This document shows positions 36,085 to 46,369 of a DNA stretch of 64,000 nt, in pieces. Under the pieces are notes generated by a model. It did not search any database. It was given only the letters and a program-made list of their open reading frames with translations, and was not told the DNA's origin. The stretch spans positions 34,421,813-34,485,812 of the forward strand of contig NW_026622952.1 of NCBI RefSeq assembly GCF_023065955.2, read 5' to 3'. Source of the DNA: Ursus arctos (Eukaryota; Chordata; Mammalia; Carnivora; Ursidae). Positions within the stretch are counted from its first letter, which is position 1. Each line of letters starts with the position of its first letter. The position numbers and the translations under genes were made by a program.

Positions 36085-36205
36085 CATAGAATTGACAGAG
36101 CTGGAAGTGACCTTAGCCATCACTGAGTCCAGCCCCTTCTTTTTACAGATAAGGAAATAGTGGCCCAGAAGGACTGCTTGGCATGCTCCCGTTCACACAG
36201 CTGAG
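36085..36205 (-). mobile_element. MIR-family (MIR3-like) fragment
   Basis: Pattern 'acagagctggaagtgacc', 'cactgagtccagcccc', 'ttacagataaggaaa', 'tggcccagaagg' typical of ancient SINE MIR3. Short and diverged. Confidence 0.55.
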
Positions 36206-36589
36206 CTGCTGCGATTTCCTCCGCGCCACACTGTTTGTCCCCAGTCGTGGAGCCTATGAATCAAACCGCGAGTGTTTATTGAGATCCTCTGTGGAAGACG
36301 CTCTACAAAAAAAATAAAAGGCTGAACCAGCTTTCTCTGAGTCTTAGCCAGAGACGAGATAAAACTACGCAACAGGTTCACCAGCATTCGCGGGTGAAGC
36401 AGCGTGTAAGACCACAATAAGAGAGCTGTCCCGGAGTAGGACATGATTTGTCGTGCGTGTCTTCTACCTCAGAAAAAACCCTTTCTGCCCACTCGAGATG
36501 TAGCTTGCAGACACAGGGATACCCTCGCTCCCTTCAGTATTACTTCCACTTAGTGCAATATTCTGTTTATAACCCAGTTTGGGGATGTG

Positions 36590-36621
36590 GTTTTTGTTTT
36601 TGTTTTTGTTTTTGTTTTTTT
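36590..36621 (+). repeat. (GTTTTT)n microsatellite
   Basis: Five or so hexamer units of GTTTTT, directly upstream of the alternating purine-pyrimidine tract. Confidence 0.9.
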
Positions 36622-36646
36622 GGACGACATACAAGATCCACAAGAT

Positions 36647-36717
36647 GCACACACACACACACGCGCGCGCACACGCACGTGCACACACACACACGCGCGC
36701 GCGCACACACACACACA
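36647..36717 (+). repeat. (CA)n/(CG)n alternating tract, Z-DNA-prone
   Basis: About 71 bp of almost uninterrupted purine-pyrimidine alternation: CA runs switching to CGCGCGCG twice. Mixed CA/CG blocks are the classic sequence type for left-handed DNA. The arginine- or histidine/threonine-repeat open frames here are translations of the microsatellite, not genes. Confidence 0.95.
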
Positions 36718-36719
36718 AA

Positions 36720-38180
36720 TTAAGAGTCTGCACAGACACAGAGAAGCACCAGCATCTCACCCTGGGGTAGAAGAGATGGCCCTAACTACAGACCCATACA
36801 ACAGGGGGGAAAGATCCCATCTGAAGAAATCCGAATTTCTTTCTAGAGCTGGGGAAGCCCAGACAAGGAAGAGTGAGTGTCACCTCTCTGCATTCACTAA
36901 TTAGGCAATGGGAGTATGTCCCCCACAGACCCGGAGCCCCCGATGACCAAGGAGTTTCAGGCAAACGAAAATAGATACATACGCAGAACTATACAATCTT
37001 TCTGCTTTGTACTACTCAATGCAATCCTTGGTGAAATCCCAGGGATAACATTACCTTTTCAAGAGAGTTCTACTATCTTTCACCCACACAGAAAGCATCG
37101 CACGAAATAAATCAGCACGTGCAGAAGGAAACCCTCTAGGATTGCCGGGCCAGGTGCCTGGATCTGGCAAAGACCCTGATAGCTCACACGAAGTCTGGCT
37201 GCTGAGAAGCGACAGTATCTACGCAATAATGCTTCTACCCCCACGCGAACTCCTTATCGTTGCCTTCCGGGCCTTTACGTTGTCATATGCACGGCTCCCC
37301 GTGAAACCCAGAGGAATCTATCTCTTGAACGTCTTTGGTAATAGCCTATTCACTCCCTTGCTCTTCTCTTGTCACGTCGCAAATGCTAGGTGTTGGCAAA
37401 AGGGGAGATAGCGAGTTTACATTTTAGAGGGTAATTTCCTCATGAAGCCGTCCGTTTGCAGCGGTCTGCCGCTGTGCTGGCCGGCGTCCGGAGGCCAGGC
37501 ACCCGGATAGAGCAAAGAAACTTCTTTTTGTAAAAACAGCAGCAAATTCTATTAGTGATTTCAGTGGCGCATGAAGCAAGTTATTATTAGAACCAACATT
37601 TCACATGCAGAAATATTCTTTGCTTGAAAGTCAAGTGTCATTCAAAAGAGGGAGAAATTATTTAGAATTTTGAAAACATCAAAGAAGTCCCCTGCAAACC
37701 TATCCTTATAAACACCTCAAGGGGTTTAGGAAACGGGGCTAGAACGGAGGTCTTTGATTTCTCTTTGATGCAAACAATAATACCAGAATGGAATGGCTTT
37801 GCGAAATGCTCGGAAGCAGTGGCCAGGAGAGGAGATTCTTCTTCTAGCTCCACTGCCAGAGCCCAGCGCTGCTCATGGGCCGGAGCACAGCTGAAGGTCG
37901 CGGCATTCATTCCCAAGGCACGCCACAGAGAAGCCCCCTTGCTTCAGCAAACAGAACTCCTCCTCCTGCTCCCGAGACAGACATTGCGGCGGTCACTGAG
38001 ATGCTAGAAGAGTTTTTCACCGCACACGCCTTTAGAAGTACACATTTGGCTCAGCAGAAGCCAAACATTTTTAAGAGCACAGTAAGAAATAGGCCAGAAA
38101 ACATCAAAGCTTTATAGCTTTTTAGAAAACTTGATGGTCTTGCTGGTACAACTCCCCGTGATATGGTTCAGTTGTAATAA
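36720..38180. other. Intergenic, no gene recognised
   Basis: Unique-looking, more CpG-rich than the surrounding flank. Overlapping frames of 80 codons at 37765-38117 have no recognisable domain. Confidence 0.5.
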
Positions 38181-38182
38181 CA

Positions 38183-38434
38183 ATGGAAAGTGTATCAGTG
38201 CAAACTGCTGATGAGACATCAGAAAACGTAGCCAAGGGTCTTTTAAACGCATTTAAGAACTGTTCCTTTGAACTGCGCCTCTTAGCCTTGGAAAACCTCT
38301 TCGAGATTTTAAACGGGGCTTCGGATGAACTGCAGAGTGAGAACCTGAAATTATCTCGTGCGCTGGAATCAATATCAAGCCATATTTTCTCTTTGAGAGA
38401 AATTCAATGTGACAGAAAAGAGACCGAGCAATAA
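38183..38434 (+). CDS. Orphan ORF, 83 codons, helix-rich, function unknown
   Basis: ATG at 38183 lies in a good context (acaATGg) and TAA is at 38432-38434. I do not recognise the product. The first 20 residues are acidic and polar (MESVSVQTADETSENVAKGL), followed by a leucine-rich amphipathic run with FELRLLALENLFEILNGASD and ENLKLSRALESISSHIFSLR, which looks like helices or a short coiled coil rather than random translation. It holds about ten CpGs despite an AT-rich setting. No upstream frame continues it and no splice structure is evident. It could be a small single-exon gene, an old retrocopy fragment, or chance. Confidence 0.25.
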   Translation: MESVSVQTADETSENVAKGLLNAFKNCSFELRLLALENLFEILNGASDELQSENLKLSRALESISSHIFSLREIQCDRKETEQ

Positions 38435-38637
38435 GGGAGCTGGGACCCTGGCTAAAACGCTCGCCTTAGCAATACGCCGTAAAGCAGTACAAATTAGGTG
38501 ATGTCACTGGAGGCAGAAAACCATAGTGACAGAATAAAATGTTATCTGGGCTGCAGAATACTTCATTATCACTACCACAGGTCACTAAGCTTCACAGAAT
38601 GCATCCATCAGCCTTGATGGCCCTTTGTAAGTCATCG

Positions 38638-38712
38638 CGGTAGCTAGATGGCGCAGCGAGCGAGCGAGCGCACACCCCTCGGCCACCGGAGACCCGGCTT
38701 CAAACGGAGGCC
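38638..38712 (+). other. tRNA-like A-box/B-box segment
   Basis: TAGCTAGATGG at 38641 resembles a Pol III A box, and GGCTTCAAACG about 55 bp later resembles a B box. It is separated by a (GCGA)n stretch. It does not fold as a tRNA by eye and is unlike the CanSINE head. It is perhaps an old tRNA-derived SINE. Confidence 0.2.
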
Positions 38713-39239
38713 TGGGTGCCCGGCCCCAGCTTTGTTAGTCTCAAAGTGCTCTCTAGTGGCCAGATGAACACAAAATTTCTGACGCACGGGAGGTGCGTGG
38801 GGAGAGGATTCAGAAATCCACGGTTGTCTTGGGAAGGCAAGGTGGAGACCCTTTCTACTGCAGTCGGCATCTCCTGGACCCGCGGGAACGTTTTACAAGC
38901 AAACCTGCCTTTTCCAACTATGGTGTTGCAACCCATACGACACTTATAAATTATTAAACTCCGCTGTGTGATTTGTATACCGTGTGTTAGAGGCTTATCA
39001 AATTAATGGGGAAGCGTTTAGGTTTAAATTAATCCTTGTGCACTTCTGGGAGGCTCCTTAATGAAAGATATTTCTACACAGAATACAAAGTGCATTTCGT
39101 TTGTCCGTCTATCTGGCTATGCAAATGCTCCATACGGTGCTTCAAAACCGTTTTGAATGCAAAAGTCACTGTTTTATGGAATGTGGTAAAGTTCGAGTAT
39201 CAGGCTTGGAGGAAGGCAATCATTTCTCAAGCACCTGCG

Positions 39240-39345
39240 GATTCCAGGTGCAGCCCCATATATTATTTCTAGTATCCATTTAATCCTCACACACACAAAT
39301 AACCCTCTGATGTAGGAATCATTATCCATTTTTTTTTTTTCCAGA
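39240..39345 (-). mobile_element. MIR fragment
   Basis: Reverse MIR: 'ccatttaatcctcacac', 'ctctgatgtaggaatcattatcc', 'ccagataaggcagagg', with an internal T run. Confidence 0.65.
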
Positions 39346-39596
39346 TAAGGCAGAGGTTGACAAACGTTTTTATAAAGGGCTGGAGAGTAAATCCTACAAT
39401 CCACTATTACAACGTGGAAGCAGGTCATGGGCAATATGCAAACCAATGAGAGTGACTGTATTGCAATCGAACTGTATTTATGGGCACTGAGATGTGAATT
39501 TCATGTAACTCTCACAAGTCTCAAAACATCGTGTTTTCTTTTTGTTTCATTTCAGCCATTTAAAAATGCAAAAACCATTCTTAGCTCATGGGCCAT
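39345..39596 (+). mobile_element. hAT-Charlie type DNA transposon remnant
   Basis: Blocks 'gaggttgacaaacgttttt', 'ataaagggctggagagtaaa', 'gaagcaggtcatgggcaatatg', 'tggcactgagatgtgaattt'-like and 'ccattcttagctcatgggcc' match a widespread mammalian non-autonomous hAT element. It is cut at its 3' end by the L1 that follows. Confidence 0.7.
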
Positions 39597-40408
39597 ATGA
39601 AATATAAATCAAAACCACAATGAGATACCACTTCCCACCAGTCAGAATGGCTAAAATTAACAAGCAGGAAATGACAGGTGTTGGCAAGGATGCAAAGGGG
39701 AACCCTCTTACACTGTTGGTGGGAATGCAAGCTGGTGGAGCCACTCTGGAAAACAGTATGGAGGTTCCTTGAGAAGTTGAAAACAGAGCTACCCTACAAC
39801 CCAGCAATGGCACTACTGGGTATTTACCCCATAGATACAAACATGGTGATCTGAACGGGCACCTGCAACCCAATGTTTATAGCAGCAATGTCCTCAATAG
39901 CCATCTGGAAAGAGCCGTCCATTGACAGATGAATGGATAAGGAAGATGTGGTGTGTACACACACAATGGAATACTGCTCAGCCATCAAAAAAATGAAATG
40001 CTGCCATTTGCAATGTCGTGGATGGAACTAGAGGGTGTTATGCTAAGCGAAGTAAGTCAATCAGAGAAAGGCAATTAGCATATGATCTCACTCATAGGTG
40101 GACTTTAAGAAACAAAACAGGGGATCATAGGGAAAGAGAGGAAAAAATAAAGCAAGACGAAATCAGAAAGGAAGACAAACCATAAGAGTCTCTTAATCAT
40201 AGGAAACAAACTGAGGGTTGCTGGAGGAGAGGCTGTGGGGGATGGGGTAACTGGGTGATGGGCATTAAGGAGGACACGTGATGGAATGAGCCCTGGGTGT
40301 TATATGTAACCGATGCATCACTGACCTCTACCTCTGAAACTAATAATACATTATATGTTAATTAATTGAATTTAAATTTAAAGAATTAAAAATAAATAAA
40401 ATAAAAGA
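39597..40408 (+). mobile_element. Carnivore L1 3' end (ORF2 tail and 3' UTR)
   Basis: 5'-truncated L1 of about 810 bp: 'aaccacaatgagataccac', 'tggtgggaatgcaagctgg', 'cactactgggtatttaccc', 'tactgctcagccatcaaa', the carnivore 3' UTR blocks 'taagagtctcttaatcat' and 'ttaattaattgaatttaaat', then an A-rich end. It is the least diverged L1 in the window. It carries no intact ORF because only the last codons of ORF2 remain. Confidence 0.93.
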
Positions 40409-40489
40409 TTTGTTTGTGTGGGGAAGGGGAGGGAATTACAGGAAAAGGCACAAATCAATATTTCACGGTATCATTTCACCACACCTTCT

Positions 40490-41240
40490 AAAAGTATGTA
40501 CTAAGTATCTATCATGTGCACAGCATCTGGCATACGCTGGTGAGGAAAACGGACAGCTCTCTGCCCGTATGGAGATCCATCCAGGTGGGAGTGTGGTGAG
40601 ACACGATGGACAAGAAAGTCAGTTCACATATCATTATGACCCATGAGAAGAGCTGTGAAGTGGAGGAGAAGAGTGTCCCCATCCACTGGGGGAACACCTT
40701 CTATAAACCCAGAGACTGGAGAGAGCTTGTTCTATACCCGGGATGAAACCAAAGCGTATCCGGAGTGGCTGAACCCTGGGTGACATGGGGAGAAATACAA
40801 TGAAGGCAATGACATTGGAAACTAGGGACAGTAGGGACAGTACTCAGACCACGGTAATGAGATTCGATTATTCTGAATGTGGTAGGAACCCCCCCAAAAA
40901 AGAATTGAAACCTGAGAACGGATGATCTGCTGTACGTATTTGAAAGAGAACTTAGCGGCTCTACAGAGAACGGAGTGGAAGGATACTGGTCAGGTGGCTG
41001 TCACTGGAGTCCAACAAGATGTGGAGGTAAAGGGACAGATCTTAGGTAGACTTTGTAGGGAAAACTGAAGAATTGGGTAGAGAAGTTAGGGGGAGTGAGG
41101 AATTAAGAATGACTCTCTGATTTCTGTCTTGGGCAACTGAGGGGGACGAAGATGTCACCTTCTGGGACAGGGAAAATGGATGAGGCATGAGGGGGGGGTG
41201 GTCAACAGAAGGTTTGGGGAGCATTGTGTTTGAGATGCCA
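40490..41240 (-). mobile_element. L2 fragment (antisense)
   Basis: Reverse-complement L2 features: 'cagcatctggcatacgc', 'gcccgtatggagatccatcc', then 'gagtgaggaattaagaatgactctc' followed by 'tgtcttgggcaactgagg'. Strongly diverged. Confidence 0.55.
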
Positions 41241-41915
41241 CTAAGCCATGTAAGGAGACCCCAAGTCAGCACTCTCCCCCTGCCCCATGCTTCCCAACGC
41301 CTCTATCCGGCACCTGCCACAGTAGGGGTGGCAGAAACCTCAGGGCCCTGAACAATCATGGGTACACTTTGAACAAACCAGAAGACGATGGGTGAATAAG
41401 GTAACCACAAGGGGAGGGAAATGCCGAGTGGAAAGGGATGGCTCCACCAATATGCTTTGCTTAGAGAATGATTGCTTTTGAAACAGCATGATAGATAAGC
41501 AAGTAAGTAGAGGAAGAACTTACAAATGATGGGACATTCTACCAAGAGCATTTCTGACAAGCATGGGGTGAGGAGGGCATCCACGTCGAGGGACGGGCCC
41601 TGTATGGGGCCAAAGTCCAAGCAGGATGAGGAGCGTGGCCGTGCAGGGGGTGCAGGCTGGGAGGAAGGGTGGCCTCAGTGCAGGGTGCCAGGTCTCAAGG
41701 GAGGTAAGGAGAGCCACCACCTGTGGAGAAGAAGAGCACCCGACACTGAGCGTCAGCCGAAGGGAGGACAGGTGTGTGCGTGGCCCAGCACAGGTGTTGA
41801 AACCCAGGTGGGGTAAGGAATGTGCCCATGAGGAGGGGAAAGGGGACTGACGGTGACAACGGATTTGTTATTTACTGAATGATTGATCAAAAAAAGTAAA
41901 TATGTTAAAAATATA
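41240..41915. other. Intergenic, no gene recognised
   Basis: GC-rich stretch with overlapping open frames on both strands (up to 105 codons) and no domain resemblance. Confidence 0.5.
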
Positions 41916-42096
41916 GGGGTGTCTGGGTTGGCTCAGTCATGGAGCGTCTGCCTTCAGCTCAGGTCATGATCTCAGGGTCCTGGGATCGAGCCCCACATCG
42001 GGCTCTCTGCTCAGTGGGGGGGCCTGCTTCTCCCTCTCTCTGCTCATGATCTCTCTGTCTCTCTCAAATAAATAAATAAAATCTTCAAAAAAAAAA
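41916..42096 (+). mobile_element. CanSINE
   Basis: Sense copy: 'ggggtgtctgggttggctcag' head, 'gatcgagccccacatcgggc', (AAAT)n, A-tail. Target duplication indistinct (A-rich). Confidence 0.93.
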
Positions 42097-42244
42097 TACT
42101 AGGAGACCGGTTTCTCACTGTTAGAGAAAGGAATGACAAATATGCAAAGGGGAAACTAGATGGGCCCTGAACAGCTATTAAAGATATCACCGTGATTCGT
42201 TATTTTAAATACGTAAACAGATATAGAAATTATCACAACTGGAA

Positions 42245-42444
42245 GGACGCCTGAGTGGCTCAGTCGGTTAAGTGGCTGTCTTCGGTCTACATCATGATCC
42301 CAGGGTCCTGGGATCAAGTCCCACATCAGGCTCCTTGCTCTGCAGGGAGCCTGCTTCTTCCTCTGCCTGCCGCTCCCCCTGCTTGAGCTCACTCTCCCTC
42401 TCTCTCTCTGACAAATAAATAAATAATAAAATCTAAAAAAAAAA
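42245..42444 (+). mobile_element. CanSINE
   Basis: Sense copy with head 'ggacgcctgagtggctcag'. Flanked by atcacaactgga / atcgtaactgga. Confidence 0.94.
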
Positions 42445-42689
42445 ATTTATCGTAACTGGAGCCTAGAGTTTGGTGCTTATTACTGTTGGGGTCCCTGCTC
42501 CCGGAACCTCCCAGATGACAAAGCTTGAGAATACATGCACACACAGACAGACAACATTCACGTTTACATCTGTATTAATTCCTATAGCCAATCAAGTCAG
42601 CGATAATTTGAGCATCAAAATAAGTAATGATAGTAACGCAATCCAGCCCATTGAGCACAACAGGAAACTATCAGTTCGTACTGATATAA

Positions 42690-42724
42690 ATTCATTCATT
42701 CATTCATTCATTCATTCATTCATT
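42690..42724 (+). repeat. (ATTC)n microsatellite
   Basis: About nine units of ATTC. Confidence 0.95.
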
Positions 42725-43590
42725 GAAAGCTTATAGAGATAGAAGATACTCACATAACTTCAAAGTACCCTGCCCAAGAATATTTAATCCAAGAGAGAGA
42801 AAGTTAACTTTACCGTGGAGAAACCTGGCAGACACCACCTTACTCAAGTGTTCAAAGTTAATGGGACCAATCATAGCACAAATCAAATTCATGTACTGCT
42901 TTAGAAGATGCAAGGAGAACACAGCATCACCACTGTGATGGTTCTGCCAAAGACATACGACCTGGGTCTAATCATGATCGAACACGAACAAACCCAGACA
43001 GGGGAACACTCTACAAAGTGAATGGCCTCTCATCTTCGGAAAGTGTCAAGAGCACAACTGATTCAAGGGAAGACTGAGAAATGTTCTAGATTGATAAGGA
43101 CTAAAGAGACATACCCTGAATGCAGTATGTGGCTCTAGACTAAATCCTTGGGACAACTTGAATGGGGTCTGAGGTTTAAATGGTAAAACTCTGTCGGTGT
43201 CAGTTTCCTGGTTTTGAGGGTTGATTTTACAGGGGGGTGTCTTTGTAGAAATACACTGAAGTGTTCAGGGGTGATGGGGCAACTTACTCTCAAGTGGTTT
43301 GGAAAAGAATGATTGTTCTGTGCTTGAAACTTTTCTGTGAGTTTAAGATTATTTTAAATTAAAAAAGATCAAATAAAAGTATGCGTGGAAATGTGAAAGT
43401 TCGGAAATAGCCAAGACATTGCTGAAGAACAAGTCGAGAGGAGTTGCTTTACCGGTTGTCAACACATATTTAAGTATGATAATTAAGATCATGTGCTACT
43501 TATCAGCATAGGGGGAGATAAATGGGCTAATGGAACAGAATAGAGAATCCATAAACAGGCTCACTGATAAATAGAGGCTTGATAAATTAC
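42725..43590. other. Intergenic, no gene recognised
   Basis: Part near 43150-43380 ('gtgtcagtttcctggttttg', 'gtttaagattattttaaatt') looks like an old L1 3' UTR in sense orientation, but this is not certain. Confidence 0.4.
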
Positions 43591-43594
43591 TAAG

Positions 43595-43870
43595 TTAGCC
43601 ACTGCAGAGCAGCAGGGGGGTGGGTATAAATAGTGCGGGATTAAGTGGAGATGCACGTGGTACCACTCCTAACTCTGGGAACCTGTTCCCATGGCTCGAT
43701 TTCCGTTCCAATTCCTTCTCTTGAAAAATGGCATAAATATTTGCCCTGCTTTCTTCACAGGGCTGTTCTGAGGCTCAGACAAGATGTGGAAAAGCATATG
43801 TGCTTCGAAGAGCGTAAGCATCTCATACGCTTACGGAACACCTGACATGGATTCTGTGTGTAAACAGTCG
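43595..43870 (+). mobile_element. MIR fragment
   Basis: Sense MIR-like order ending 'cttcacagggctgttctgaggctcag' and 'gcttacggaacacctgac'. Diverged. Confidence 0.55.
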
Positions 43871-43874
43871 TCAA

Positions 43875-45415
43875 ATATTTATACAAATACAAACCATTAT
43901 CCATAGTCTACATACAAGGGGTGTAACCTGCCTCTTCTATTGTGACAGTAGAAGAAATAGGTGAAACCAAAAAATACAGAATGATCGAGATTTTTTTTTA
44001 AAGGGAGAAACAGGACAAAACCTCACAGATAAAAATCATAACCCTGAGGGTCAACAAAATGTACAGCGACCACTGTTGTGAGGGCATTTAAACTCTCCAA
44101 GGGGAGCTCTGCAGAGAAGAGCTCTGTCAGCAGCCCCCTCCACGAGGAATGCTCTGGGGGCCCTGATCCCTTCGGGCTCCAGCCTGTGCCCAACTGCTGT
44201 GCATTCATGCTCACTCTCCTGTCTCTCTGTTTGCTACTCGCACCACCTGGAAACATAATTTTATTTCAGTTAATGCAACGGATCTCACTTTAGCTGTTGT
44301 AGGGTTACTTTGTAATCTATCATTACCAATGATGTGTTTACTAATCTAGATTATTATAAACCGCGGTCCACATAATGTGAAAAATCCATTCCAGTTGTTC
44401 ACCTTGTGTAGACACAGCCTTCATCATTAGGCACCAATCCTTTTCATCAACGGATAGAGCGTAATGTACTCCCCCGCCCCCCAATTAGCACTAACAGCTG
44501 GCTGACAGGTAGCAATTTTAAATATCTCTGTTACATTGTTCTTGGCCACATTCTGCCTTCCACTATTTTCGATGCTCCTGGGTCTATGATTCTAATATTT
44601 TTGAAAGTTTGTTTGAAAACGTTGGAATATTTTTTCTTCTCAAATTTTCATATGCTGTTATAGGAAAGTATTATATTAATAGAGCCAAAGCTAATTGCTT
44701 CGTGCATGGAACAGAAGGTGAAGCCAATGGTTCTCAAGCAGCTTCAAAAGAATTTGAATTACATTTTTGAATTCAGACCTGCATCGTCAACTGAGATACT
44801 AACGAAGATTCTACCAGGATTTTTCTCTACAGTAACAGATATTGTATTGAATTTGGTAGCACTCGAGTCGTCAGATAGAAGATTATGCGGGCGAAAATAA
44901 TGAGTTTAGTGATCACATGAAAACCAGTGTGACATATGCTGGGTCATATTTTTAGCATCAAGGCTCGAAGGCAAAGAGAATATTAATAGATGTGTGTGTG
45001 CTTTTATTCATCATAAAGTGACATAATCAGTGGGCTCACCAAAGCTTCCAGAAGAGAGTAAACACTCTAGGTGTGACTCAAAAGTAATAAGATGGATTGT
45101 TGTGGAGTCTGTCTCATTACTTTGTAATCAAATTACATGTTCTCTTGAAGTGGTTGCCCTTTTCCTTTGATTCGACAGTCTTACTTAATAAAAAGAAATG
45201 ACATATTAGTTGTTACCATACAAGTTTTACTTTATTTGCACCATTTGGAATCTGAAATATATTTTGTCTGTTGGCCAACCAGAACCCTCTCTCTGCTGCC
45301 CCATTGGCCAATTGTAAGCTCTACACTTTCAGTTAACCTTACTCTCTAGAAATTATAAAATGAGTAATGCAATTGGCATACATCGGAAACATCTTAAATA
45401 TTTGGAAACGCCACC
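43875..45415. other. Intergenic, no gene recognised
   Basis: AT-rich. A 64-codon frame at 44706-44900 and others show no family. Ends in a (CCA/TCA)n trinucleotide stretch at about 45411-45442. Confidence 0.5.
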
Positions 45416-45442
45416 ACACCATCACCACCACCACCATCATCG

Positions 45443-45650
45443 CTAAGATTTACTGACTACTTCACATGGATGGTATCAGTTAAATATCCTAACAACTCAG
45501 GAGAAATACATCCATTTCACAGTTTAGAAAATTGAGATTATAGAAGCTGAGTAACTCACCCGAAGTCATAGGGATAGTAAGTAGTGGAGAAAGAAGTTAA
45601 ACCCAAGGTTTTGACTTTGGAGCCTGCCAGAATGCTATGCTCCCTTAGTT
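45443..45650 (-). mobile_element. MIR element
   Basis: Reverse MIR with 'taagatttactgactac', 'atccatttcacagtttag', 'gctgagtaactcacccg', 'ggttttgactttggagcc'. Confidence 0.75.
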
Positions 45651-45789
45651 TCTACACTATACTGTGATCGAAAAAGAATGGACATAGAATACATAAACAT
45701 AATGGGACACTAATGGGAAAAAATCCTGTGTTTGAAAAATATTTAATAGAATGAGAAATTTTCATCATATCTTAAAGAAGAGAGAAAAT

Positions 45790-46030
45790 TTCTTGAGTGT
45801 TCACACTGTGTCTGACATTGTGGTAAGTTGTTATATATACAGGATCTCATTTAATCCTCATATGAACTGGTGGTATATTTAATTTACTATTATCTCCACT
45901 TAAGAGTGTGGAGCCTGAGTCATAGATTTAAGAATCTTGGCTAAGATCACACAGCTAATAAATGGCAGAGCCTGCATTTGAACTTAGGTCAACTGACTCC
46001 AGAGCGCACATATTTTAGCACTCCACTATA
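45790..46030 (-). mobile_element. MIR element, near full length
   Basis: Reverse MIR, better preserved: 'cttgagtgttcacactgtg', 'ggatctcatttaatcctcat', 'attatctccacttaagag', 'gatcacacagctaataaatgg', 'aacttaggtcaactgactcc'. Confidence 0.85.
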
Positions 46031-46369
46031 CTGATTTAGGACACAAAATCATACACACTATGTGATGTCAGTTAGGGTAATGAATGCACACACACACGTA
46101 TGTGTGCACGTGTGTAGGAAGAAGAGAAGACTGGAAGGATATACGCAAAATATTTAGAAGTGATTATCACTTAGAGTCAGATTATTGATGATTTTTATTG
46201 TCTTTTTTATACTTTTATAGATTTTAAATTTTTTTAATGAGAATTTATTTCATTTTAATTAGTGAAAACATTATTAATATAAAACAAATGTATTACTTGT
46301 GTATGATGCACTCAGCTCTCTGGAAGCAAAACTCTCTCTCTCCCCATCTCCCCCCTTGTTAAGCCTCTT

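Noticed and set aside
36448..36904. Arg/His/Thr-repeat and Val/Cys-repeat ORFs
   Set aside because: Translations of the CA/CG microsatellite.
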